Source: Selenomonas sp.
GTDB lineage: Bacteria > Bacillota > Negativicutes > Selenomonadales > Selenomonadaceae
Assembly (NCBI RefSeq): GCF_022771645.1
Contig: NZ_JALFCU010000045.1
Span: forward strand, 1 to 12,385
Reading direction: 5' to 3'
DNA length: 12,385 nt
Below are positions 6,253-11,846 of the stretch, one piece after another (position 1 is the stretch's first letter; every line of letters begins with the position of its first letter). The position numbers and the translations under genes are program-made. Under the pieces are notes generated by a model. The model made no database searches and was not told the DNA's origin. It saw only the letters and a list, made by a program, of their open reading frames with translations.

Positions 6253-7128
6253 ATGAAACATTTCCGTCCCCCCGGCACTCTTTGCGTCGCCACGGCCGGC
6301 ATCCTCTGGGGCATCATCGGCCTCTTCGTCCGCGCCCTCGGCGACGCGCAGCTCACGTCCATGGACATCGTCGCCGCGCGTGCTATCGTCGCGGCGGGGC
6401 TGCTGTTCGTGCTCCTCGCGATTTTTGACCGCAAGAGCCTGCACCTCCGCCTGCGCGATGTCTGGTGCTTCCTCGGCACCGGCATCGGCAGCATCGTCTT
6501 CTTCAACTACTGCTATTTTTCCGCCGTGCAGATGATGTCACTCGCGAGCGCCGCCGTACTCCTCTACACCGCACCCGCGTTCGTCATGGTACTGACGCGC
6601 GTCTTCTTCGGCGAAGCGTTCACGCGTCGGAAGCTCGCGTCGCTCCTCTTGACGTTCCTCGGCTGCGTGCTCGTGACGGGCGTCGTCGGCAGCTCGACGC
6701 CGCTCTCTTTCGCCGGCATCCTCTTCGGCCTCGGCTCGGGCCTCGGCTACGGCCTCTACACGATCTTCGGCAAGTTCGCGATGGCGCGCGGCTACGGAGC
6801 GCCTGGCATCACATTCTACACGTTCCTCGTCGCCGCCGTCGCCGCGAGCGCGATGAACGGCACGGCGCACATCGCCGCTGCCGCGCAGTCGCTCGCGCTT
6901 CCGTACATGCTCGGCCTCGGCGCGCTCTCGACTGTTTTGCCGTTCCTCCTCTACACGCTCGGCCTCCGCACGCTCTCCGGCTCGCGCGCCTCCATCCTCG
7001 CCTCCATCGAGCCCGTCACGGCCGCCATCCTCGGCATTGCGCTTTACGGCGAGACGATGCAGCCGATGACGCTCGCCGGCATCGCGCTCGTCCTCGTCGG
7101 CATCGGCATTGGCAGCAAAGGAAAGTAA
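6253..7128 (+). CDS. EamA/DMT-family permease
   Basis: This 291-residue integral membrane protein has about ten hydrophobic segments and the internal two-fold repeat of the drug/metabolite transporter superfamily (two EamA domains, roughly residues 10-140 and 155-288). Typical family sequence is seen at the start of the first helix (AGILWGIIGLFVRAL), at the end of the first repeat (LASLLLTFLGCVLV) and near the end of the second (SILASIEPVTAAILGIALYGE). Members export or import amino acids, cofactors or sugars; the substrate here cannot be read from sequence. The ATG at 6253 follows AAGGGAG at about 6236-6242. An upstream in-frame start would put repeat-derived sequence into the protein, so I reject it. 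It follows the prd genes in the same direction with no clear terminator between, so co-expression is possible but not shown. Confidence 0.9.
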   Translation: MKHFRPPGTLCVATAGILWGIIGLFVRALGDAQLTSMDIVAARAIVAAGLLFVLLAIFDRKSLHLRLRDVWCFLGTGIGSIVFFNYCYFSAVQMMSLASAAVLLYTAPAFVMVLTRVFFGEAFTRRKLASLLLTFLGCVLVTGVVGSSTPLSFAGILFGLGSGLGYGLYTIFGKFAMARGYGAPGITFYTFLVAAVAASAMNGTAHIAAAAQSLALPYMLGLGALSTVLPFLLYTLGLRTLSGSRASILASIEPVTAAILGIALYGETMQPMTLAGIALVLVGIGIGSKGK

Positions 7129-7141
7129 AAAAAGAAAATCT

Positions 7142-7160
7142 TGTCGCCGGTGCGCGCACG
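7142..7160. repeat. 19-bp dispersed repeat, copy 2
   Basis: This is a perfect copy of the 19-mer at 1661-1679, including the GTGCGCGCAC palindrome. It fills the gap between the convergent EamA and LysR genes and ends one base before the LysR stop codon. Read on the - strand it is followed by a T-rich run (7141-7128 region), so it could help end LysR transcription. The palindrome has no room for a normal loop, however. Confidence 0.6.
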
Positions 7161-7161
7161 T

Positions 7162-8085
7162 TCACTCAGTTTCTTCGAGCTCGGCACAATCTTCCAATCC
7201 GTCTAATTCTTGTATCTTTGCGGTATCCGTCTTCACGATCTGGTCGATGAATTTCCTCGCGGCCGGCGTGAGGGCGGATTTTTCTTTGTAGGCGATGCCG
7301 AGCGTGCGGTGGAACTCCGGCGCGAGCGGCAGCATGTGGACGAGGTGCGCGAGGTCGAGGACGACAAGGCGCGGCAGGATGCTCATGCCGAGGTGGTTTG
7401 CGACCATCGAGACGATGGCGTGATCGTCCTTCGACGTGAAGCGGATCGTCGGGCGGATCTTCGTCGTGCTCAGCATGTGATGGATGTCGTAGTCCGTGCC
7501 GTCGGCCGAGAGGATGAATGGCTGCGCCGTCATTTTTTCGACGGGGAACGCCTCCATCGAGAGAAACGGCTCTTCGCGCGGCACGACGGCGACGAGCGGA
7601 TCGCGCCAGAGCGACAGCCACGAGAGCGTGCCGATCTGCCGGTGGCTCATGATGCCGAAGTCCGCGACGCTCTCCGATACCCAGCGCACGATGTCATCCG
7701 TGCCGCCTTCCATGAGCTCGACCGTGATGCCGGGGAAGTTTTTTTGGAAGCTCGCGAGGAAATGCGGCAGCAGCACGCGCGACACGCTCGCAAAGCACGC
7801 GATCGTCAGGCGGCCGACGTGGAGGCCTTGGATCTCCGCGACCTGCTGCTCGAGTTGCCGCTGCTGCGCGAGCAGCGCGAGCACGTGCGGCAGGATCGTC
7901 CGCCCGGACGACGTGAGCTCGACGCCGTTTTTTTGTCGAACGAAGAGCGGGAAGCCGAGCTCCTGCTCGAGCAGCCTGAGCGTCCGGCTCACGGCCGGCT
8001 GCGTGTAGCCCATGCGGTCCGCCGTCTTCGTGAAATTCCCCGTTTTCGCCGCATCGGCAAAAATTTCGTATTTCGTCAGTTCCAT
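7162..8085 (-). CDS. LysR-type transcriptional regulator
   Basis: This 307-residue LysR-family DNA-binding protein has its winged helix-turn-helix at about residues 17-60 (NFTKTADRMGYTQPAVSRTL, then LEQELGFPLFVRQKNGVELT). A linker helix follows, then a periplasmic-binding-protein-like effector domain from about residue 90. The start at 8085 is preceded on the - strand by AGGGTGAG. It is divergent from the mannose-type PTS genes, the usual layout for a LysR regulator and its target, so I infer that it controls the PTS operon and itself. LysR control of a mannose-family PTS would be uncommon, since sigma-54 LevR-type activators are often used in Firmicutes. The effector is unknown. Its leader contains a terminator-like hairpin, described separately. 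The last residues (DCAELEETE) form an acidic tail. Confidence 0.92.
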   Translation of the reverse strand: MELTKYEIFADAAKTGNFTKTADRMGYTQPAVSRTLRLLEQELGFPLFVRQKNGVELTSSGRTILPHVLALLAQQRQLEQQVAEIQGLHVGRLTIACFASVSRVLLPHFLASFQKNFPGITVELMEGGTDDIVRWVSESVADFGIMSHRQIGTLSWLSLWRDPLVAVVPREEPFLSMEAFPVEKMTAQPFILSADGTDYDIHHMLSTTKIRPTIRFTSKDDHAIVSMVANHLGMSILPRLVVLDLAHLVHMLPLAPEFHRTLGIAYKEKSALTPAARKFIDQIVKTDTAKIQELDGLEDCAELEETE

Positions 8086-8121
8086 GATGTCTCACCCTGT
8101 GAAAAACAAAAATTTAGCACG

Positions 8122-8159
8122 AAAAAAGACTGCTGCGCCTCGGACGGCGCGGCAGTCTT
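8122..8159 (-). terminator. Terminator-like hairpin in the LysR leader
   Basis: AAGACTGC (8126-8133) pairs with GCAGTCTT (8152-8159), and after one mismatch GCGCC pairs with GGCGC, giving a stem of about 13 bp with a 6-base loop. Read on the - strand the stem runs directly into six Ts (8127-8122), the form of a strong intrinsic terminator. It lies between the predicted LysR promoter (8185-8213) and the LysR start (8085). It is therefore either an attenuator of the regulator gene or the end of a short leader RNA. On the + strand no T-run follows. Confidence 0.7.
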
Positions 8160-8161
8160 CG

Positions 8162-8189
8162 TTGACTTGAGCGTATTTTCTCCTATTAT
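8162..8189 (+). promoter_or_regulatory. Predicted sigma-70 promoter for the PTS genes
   Basis: The -35 TTGACT (8162-8167) and -10 TATTAT (8184-8189) each match consensus at five of six bases, with a 16-base spacer. Transcription would start near 8196, at the edge of the 24-bp palindrome, leaving a leader of roughly 150 bases before the EIIB start at 8345. Other possible -10 boxes nearer the gene (8273-8278, 8282-8287) lack a well-spaced -35. Confidence 0.5.
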
Positions 8190-8213
8190 ACCCGAAAATA
8201 TGACATCTGTCAT
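8185..8213 (-). promoter_or_regulatory. Predicted sigma-70 promoter for the LysR gene
   Basis: On the - strand the -35 is ATGACA (8213-8208, five of six) and the -10 is a perfect TATAAT (8190-8185), with a 17-base spacer. The start would fall near 8178, about 92 bases before the LysR start codon and upstream of the terminator-like hairpin. Its -10 box shares the same A+T bases as the + strand -10 at 8184-8189, so the two promoters cannot be open at once. Confidence 0.65.
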
Positions 8214-8218
8214 ATTTT
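8195..8218. promoter_or_regulatory. 24-bp palindromic operator candidate
   Basis: The arms AAAATATGACA (8195-8205) and TGTCATATTTT (8208-8218) are perfect inverted repeats around TC. The site covers the -35 and spacer of the - strand promoter and the predicted start of the + strand promoter, so a bound dimer could control both. The core TGACATCT recurs as a direct repeat at 8234-8241, 33 bases (about three helical turns) away. The LysR protein is the obvious candidate binder, but the site is not a textbook T-N11-A box. Confidence 0.6.
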
Positions 8219-8344
8219 TTCGTTCAAAACTTGTGACATCTTTCCGCTGACTTTGAGCGAGTTTGATGGTAGTATACGGATTGTAATCATTCAAACGCGA
8301 ACCATGTCATTTCACACACAAGAGAACCGAAAGGAGAACAAATC

Positions 8345-8836
8345 ATGGAAATCGCATTTTGCCGCATCGACGACCGTCTGATCCACGGCCAGGTCGCGAC
8401 CGTCTGGTCGAAGATCACGGGCTGCAACCGCATCATGTGCTGCAACGACGACGTCGCGAAGGACACGTTGCGCAAGAAGCTGCTGCTGCAGGTCACGCCG
8501 CCGGGCCTCAAGGCGTATGTCGTGCCGGTCGAGAAAGCGTGCGAAGCGTACAAGAATCCGAAATACGCGCCGTTCAAGACGCTGTTCCTCTTCACGAACC
8601 CGGGCGACGTCGTCCGCGCCGTGAAGGGCGGCATCCCGTTCACGTCCGTCAACCTCGGCGGCATGACGTACAAGGATGGCGACACGCTGATCTCGCAGGC
8701 CGTCGCCGTCAACAAGGAAGACGTCGCGGCCATCAAGGAGCTCCATGACATGGGCATCGAGGTCGAGATCCGCAAGCTCGCCACGGAGCAGAAGATGGAC
8801 GCCATGAAAGTCCTGCAGGACAAAGGCCTGCTCTGA
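8345..8836 (+). CDS. Mannose-family PTS EIIB component
   Basis: Cytoplasmic phosphotransfer protein of a mannose-type PTS. The phosphorylated residue is His14 in RIDDRLIHGQVATVW, which matches the EIIB domain of ManX closely. Further family sequence includes LLLQVTPPGLKAYVV, NPKYAPFKTLFLFTNPGDV and FTSVNLGGMTY. At 163 residues it is a free EIIB, without the EIIA domain fused to it in ManX of enteric bacteria. AAGGAG at 8331-8336 fixes ATG 8345. The start follows a long leader and is the first gene of an EIIB-EIIC-EIID set. No EIIA is present, so His14 must be phosphorylated by an EIIA encoded elsewhere. The family call is sure; the sugar (mannose, glucosamine, fructose or similar) is inferred. 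Confidence 0.95.
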   Translation: MEIAFCRIDDRLIHGQVATVWSKITGCNRIMCCNDDVAKDTLRKKLLLQVTPPGLKAYVVPVEKACEAYKNPKYAPFKTLFLFTNPGDVVRAVKGGIPFTSVNLGGMTYKDGDTLISQAVAVNKEDVAAIKELHDMGIEVEIRKLATEQKMDAMKVLQDKGLL

Positions 8837-8906
8837 GTCTCAGGGGCTCGGGACAACAGGTCATCAGGGGAAAAACAAGGGATTTTACATAGGGGGATAA
8901 AAGAAA

Positions 8907-9725
8907 ATGACATCGATCCAATTCATTCTCCTCGTGCTCGTCGCGGCTGTCGCGGGCATGGGGTCGGTGCTCGATGAGTGCCAGTTCCACCGTCCGCTCG
9001 TCGCCTGCACGCTCGTCGGCCTCGTGCTCGGCGACATGACGACCGGCATCATCCTCGGCGGCACGCTCGAGATGCTCGCCCTCGGCTGGATGAACGTCGG
9101 TGCGGCCATGGCGCCGGACGCAGCGCTCGCGTCCGTCATCTCGGCCATCCTCGTCATCGTCGGCCACCAGAGCATCGGCGCCGGCATTGCCATCGCCGTC
9201 CCGCTCGCCGCGGCCGGCCAGGTGCTGACGATCTTCGTCCGCACGATCACGGTCTTCTTCCAGCACCTTGCCGATAAGTTCGCGCTCCAGGGGAGTGCCT
9301 TCGGCATCGAGATGTGCCACGTCGGCGGCCTGCTGCTGCAGGGCATCCGCGTCGCCGTCCCGGCCGCGCTCGTCGCTGCCATCGCCGGCACGGACACGGT
9401 CAACGCCATGCTCGCCGCCATCCCGGAAGTCATCACGCGCGGCCTGCAGGTCTCGGGCGGCTTCATCGTCGTCGTCGGTTATGCGATGGTCATCAACATG
9501 ATGAACGCGAAAGCGCTCATGCCGTTCTTCTTCCTCGGCTTCCTCATCGCCGTCTTCACGAACGTCAACCTCATCGGCTTCGGCGCGATCGGCCTCATCT
9601 GCGCCTACTTCCACATCAAGGGCCTGCAGCGCGACCTCGCTGCGCAGGAAGCAGCGGCCTCGGGCGCTGGCGCCGGCCACACGGGCAACGCGCTCGATGA
9701 CATCGACGATTCGGATCTCATGTAA
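8907..9725 (+). CDS. manY: Mannose-type PTS EIIC permease component
   Basis: This 272-residue membrane component forms the sugar channel together with EIID. The sequence is strikingly close to ManY: GMGSVLDECQFHRPL, GGTLEMLALGWMNVG, AAMAPDAALASVIS, GHQSIGAGIAIAVPLAAAGQ and GYAMVINMMNAKALMPFF. It has several hydrophobic segments and ends in a soluble tail that is Ala/Gly-rich and then acidic (DDIDDSDLM). AGGGGGAT at 8891-8898 precedes ATG 8907. The gap from EIIB is 70 bases with no clear terminator. Similarity across the whole chain to the mannose branch, rather than the sorbose or N-acetylgalactosamine branch, supports a mannose/glucose/glucosamine substrate; this is judged from memory of ManY and not from an alignment. 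Confidence 0.95.
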   Translation: MTSIQFILLVLVAAVAGMGSVLDECQFHRPLVACTLVGLVLGDMTTGIILGGTLEMLALGWMNVGAAMAPDAALASVISAILVIVGHQSIGAGIAIAVPLAAAGQVLTIFVRTITVFFQHLADKFALQGSAFGIEMCHVGGLLLQGIRVAVPAALVAAIAGTDTVNAMLAAIPEVITRGLQVSGGFIVVVGYAMVINMMNAKALMPFFFLGFLIAVFTNVNLIGFGAIGLICAYFHIKGLQRDLAAQEAAASGAGAGHTGNALDDIDDSDLM

Positions 9726-9749
9726 TTGAGGGGAGGACACGAGCATATC

Positions 9750-10568
9750 ATGGAAAAGAAACTCAGCAAATCAGACCTTGTCAACATCTTCATCCGTTCG
9801 AACTTCCTCCTCGGGTCGTTCAACTTCGAGCGCATGCAGGCTATCGGCTACTGCGTGGCACTCTTGCCGGCGCTCCGCAAGCTCTACACGGGCGACGACC
9901 TCAAGGCGGCCATGAAGCGCCACCTCGAGTTCTTCAACACGCAGCCGTTCCTCGCGACGCCGATCATGGGCATCACGGCCGCCATGGAAGAGAAAAAGGC
10001 GAACGGCGCGGACATCAGCGAAGCGACGATCTCCGGCGTCAAAGTCGGCCTCATGGGCCCGCTCGCCGGCGTCGGCGACCCGATTTTCTGGGGCACGCTC
10101 CGTCCGGTGCTCGCCGCACTCGGCGCCGGCATCGCCATCACGGGCAGCCTCATGGGCCCGCTCCTGTTCTTCGTCGTGTTCAACGCCATCCGCCTCGCCA
10201 CGAACTGGTACGGCGTCATGTACGGTTATGACAAAGGCACGGAGCTCGTCGACGAGATGGGCGGCAACAAGATGCGCTACCTTACGGAAGGTTCTTCCGT
10301 CCTCGGTCTCCTCGTCATGGGCGCGCTCGTCGCGAAATGGACGACCGTCAACATGCCGCTCGTGCTCTCGTCGTACACGAACAGCGCCGGCGAGCAGGTC
10401 ACGACGACGGTGCAGACGATCCTCGACAGCCTCATGCCGGGCGTCGTGCCGCTCCTGATGACGTTCGCCTGCATGGCGCTCCTGAAGAAGGGCGTCAACC
10501 CGCTCATCATCATCCTCGGCCTCTTCGTCATCGGCATCGTCGGCTACGCGATCGGCCTGTTTGCTTAA
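9750..10568 (+). CDS. manZ: Mannose-type PTS EIID component
   Basis: This 272-residue partner of EIIC closely resembles ManZ: NFERMQAIGYC, HLEFFNTQPFLATPI, KVGLMGPLAGVGDPIFWGTL, TVQTILDSLMPG and KKGVNPLIIILG. The N-terminal half is mostly soluble and amphipathic, and membrane segments lie at about 130-165, 195-215 and 238-272. I chose ATG 9750 (MEKKLSKSDLV), which matches the usual EIID start, over the TTG at 9726 that overlaps the likely ribosome-binding region (GAGGGGAGG, 9728-9736). It is the last gene of the operon, closed by the terminator at 10644. With EIIB and EIIC it completes the membrane complex apart from the missing EIIA. Confidence 0.95.
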   Translation: MEKKLSKSDLVNIFIRSNFLLGSFNFERMQAIGYCVALLPALRKLYTGDDLKAAMKRHLEFFNTQPFLATPIMGITAAMEEKKANGADISEATISGVKVGLMGPLAGVGDPIFWGTLRPVLAALGAGIAITGSLMGPLLFFVVFNAIRLATNWYGVMYGYDKGTELVDEMGGNKMRYLTEGSSVLGLLVMGALVAKWTTVNMPLVLSSYTNSAGEQVTTTVQTILDSLMPGVVPLLMTFACMALLKKGVNPLIIILGLFVIGIVGYAIGLFA

Positions 10569-10643
10569 GGTATGCGCTAACGAGCGCCGCTCGCCATCGC
10601 ATCCCTATCACGCTTTTTCGGAAAACATATTTTCCCTCCGAGT

Positions 10644-10680
10644 CCTCGCAGAAGGCCCAATCTCTGCGAGGGCTTTTTCT
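10644..10680 (+). terminator. Intrinsic terminator of the PTS operon
   Basis: CCTCGCAGA (10644-10652) pairs perfectly with TCTGCGAGG (10663-10671) around a 10-base loop, and GCTTTTTCTTT follows. The 9-bp stem and T-rich tail 76 bases after the EIID stop make this the likely end of the PTS transcript. Confidence 0.85.
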
Positions 10681-10698
10681 TTGCAAAAAATTTTGCGC

Positions 10699-10725
10699 AA
10701 AAAAAGAAGCTGCTTTCACAGCTCC
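10699..10725 (-). terminator. Intrinsic terminator of the small - strand gene
   Basis: On the - strand GGAGCTG (10725-10719) pairs with CAGCTTC (10712-10706), including one G-U pair, around a 6-base loop. Seven Ts follow (10705-10699). It begins directly after the stop codon of the small ORF at 10726, as expected for a dedicated terminator. Confidence 0.75.
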
Positions 10726-10830
10726 TCACTCGCCGAAGACGCACAGGAACGCGCTTGCGGCAAACATGCAGGCGATGAGCATGAGCTCTTCCTCCGTCGT
10801 CTGTTCGACGTACGCTTTGATCTGGTGCAT
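10726..10830 (-). CDS. Small hydrophobic protein, 34 aa, unknown function
   Basis: This small gene lies between the PTS operon and the phosphatase gene and encodes a 34-residue protein. It begins MHQIKAYVEQ, continues with an acidic stretch (TTEEEE-like, about residues 11-15), and ends with the hydrophobic run LMLIACMFAASAFLCVFG before a final Glu. The C-terminal half could be one membrane helix. I prefer the ATG at 10828-10830, because AGGTGA (10842-10837) lies 6 bases upstream of it with AGG at ideal spacing. An ATG two codons earlier (10834-10836, 36 aa) sits too close to that site. A consensus promoter (TTGACA, 17 bases, TATACT) and a terminator directly after the stop frame the gene. I recognise no family. 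It could be a small membrane regulator or a toxin-like peptide; there is no evidence for either. Confidence 0.6.
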   Translation of the reverse strand: MHQIKAYVEQTTEEELMLIACMFAASAFLCVFGE

Positions 10831-10871
10831 TTGCATTCACCTCACTTATCCTTACCATAGTATACGATACA

Positions 10872-10890
10872 TCACAATTATTTTCTGTGA
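10872..10890. promoter_or_regulatory. Operator-like inverted repeat near the small-gene promoter
   Basis: TCACA (10872-10876) and TGTGA (10886-10890) are inverted arms 9 bases apart. An overlapping 11-bp palindrome, TCTGTGACAGA (10884-10894), sits at the predicted start of the small - strand transcript. The position just downstream of that promoter suits a repressor site. The arms resemble a CRP-type half-site, but the spacing (9, not 6) differs. The regulator is unknown. Confidence 0.4.
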
Positions 10891-10900
10891 CAGATTCGAC

Positions 10901-10929
10901 AGTATACGCGCCTTTATTCAAAATGTCAA
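10901..10929 (-). promoter_or_regulatory. Consensus promoter of the small - strand gene
   Basis: On the - strand, a perfect TTGACA -35 (10929-10924) and a TATACT -10 (10906-10901) are separated by exactly 17 bases. Transcription would start near 10894, giving a leader of about 63 bases before the ATG at 10830. A second TATACT occurs at 10864-10859 but lacks a good -35. Confidence 0.75.
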
Positions 10930-10958
10930 GGGCGCGCAACATTTTGCCGCTAAAAAAA

Positions 10959-10987
10959 TTGACGTGCGGTTTTTCGTTCGTTACAAT
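10959..10987 (+). promoter_or_regulatory. Promoter of the HAD phosphatase gene
   Basis: TTGACG (10959-10964) and TACAAT (10982-10987), each five of six to consensus, are 17 bases apart. Transcription would start near 10994, about 30 bases before ATG 11024. It is back-to-back with the - strand promoter at 10901-10929, with 29 bases between the two -35 boxes. Confidence 0.75.
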
Positions 10988-11023
10988 GAAGAAAATAGTT
11001 GGAACAGAACGAAAGGAACGCAT

Positions 11024-11845
11024 ATGACATACAAGATGATCGCCCTCGACCTCGATGGCACGCTGAACAACGATGACCACATCATCACGCCGCGCACGCG
11101 CGAGGCACTCATCGCCGTGCAGAAAAAGCTTGGCGTCACCGTCGTGCTCGCGTCTGGCCGCCAGGCGCCGGGGCTGAAGCGCGAGGCCGACGCGCTCGAC
11201 CTCGCGAAATATCACGGCCTGCTGCTCTCGTACGGCGGCGGCCGCATCGAGGACGCGACGACGGAGGCCGTGCTGTTCAGCCGCAGCCTGAAGAACGAGC
11301 TCGCCGTGCGCTTCCTCCGCCACCTCGAAAAATTTTCCGTCTCGCCCGTCGTTGACAACGGCCGCGCCATCGTCACGACGTGCGCGTACAATTACAAGGT
11401 GCAGGACGAGAGCCACAACAACAACATGGACGTGCTGACGGTCGACAACATCGCCGACGCCATCGAGCGCGCGGGCGTGTGCCCCATCAAGATCCTGACG
11501 GCCGCGCAGAACGAGACGCTCGTGCCGCTCATGCCGTACATCCGCGAAGGCTTCGAGGACGAGATGGACTTCGTCCAGTCCGCACCGTGGTTCTACGAAG
11601 GCATGGCGAAAGGCGTCAGCAAATCGAAATCCCTCGCGCGCGTCTGCGAGCAGCTCGGGATCAAGCCCTCTGAGGTCATGGCCTTCGGCGACGCGCAGAA
11701 CGATATGGACATGATCCGCTTCGCAGGCCACGGCGTCGCCATGGGCAACGCCTGCGACGAGCTCAAAGCCATGGCCGACGAAATCACGCTCGACAACAAC
11801 CACGACGGCATCGCAGCGACGATCGAAAAATATTTCGAGATTTGA
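11024..11845 (+). CDS. Cof-type HAD hydrolase
   Basis: This 273-residue cytoplasmic phosphatase belongs to the Cof (class IIB) branch of the haloacid dehalogenase superfamily. Motif I is ALDLDGTL with nucleophile Asp9 and acid/base Asp11. Motif II is VVLASGR (Ser near 44). The motif III lysine is likely Lys200 in KGVSKSKSL. Motif IV is GDAQNDMDM with Asp223 and Asp227 for magnesium. The region between motifs II and III forms the C2-type cap. Members dephosphorylate sugar phosphates, nucleotides or flavin precursors; the substrate cannot be named here. Next to a mannose PTS a sugar phosphate is possible, but the gene has its own promoter and a different unit lies between, so the link is weak. 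GAAAGGAA (11011-11018) precedes ATG 11024. Longer upstream forms are ruled out by the promoter. Confidence 0.93.
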   Translation: MTYKMIALDLDGTLNNDDHIITPRTREALIAVQKKLGVTVVLASGRQAPGLKREADALDLAKYHGLLLSYGGGRIEDATTEAVLFSRSLKNELAVRFLRHLEKFSVSPVVDNGRAIVTTCAYNYKVQDESHNNNMDVLTVDNIADAIERAGVCPIKILTAAQNETLVPLMPYIREGFEDEMDFVQSAPWFYEGMAKGVSKSKSLARVCEQLGIKPSEVMAFGDAQNDMDMIRFAGHGVAMGNACDELKAMADEITLDNNHDGIAATIEKYFEI

Positions 11846-11846
11846 T

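Larger units (their letters stand above)
10569..10725. other. Intergenic region with convergent terminators
   Basis: This stretch after the EIID gene holds two intrinsic terminators facing each other, one for the PTS operon (+) and one for the small - strand gene. It also holds a short A/T palindrome, GCAAAAAATTTTGC (10683-10696). I see no coding sequence in it. Confidence 0.6.

Noticed and set aside
8272..8287. Alternative -10 boxes (TATACG, TGTAAT) for the PTS operon
   Set aside because: Neither has a -35 at 16-18 bases; the nearest TTGA-like sequences are 13-15 or more than 20 bases away. The pair at 8162-8189 is better, though not proven.
8076..8294. 72-codon - strand frame upstream of the LysR gene
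   Set aside because: It runs through the predicted promoter, operator and terminator hairpin, overlaps the LysR start and has no family-like sequence. The DNA is better explained as control region.
8288..8306. Possible CcpA cre site before the PTS EIIB gene
   Set aside because: The best alignment (around TTCAAACGCGAACC) misses three defined positions of the consensus, including one of the outer G/C pair.
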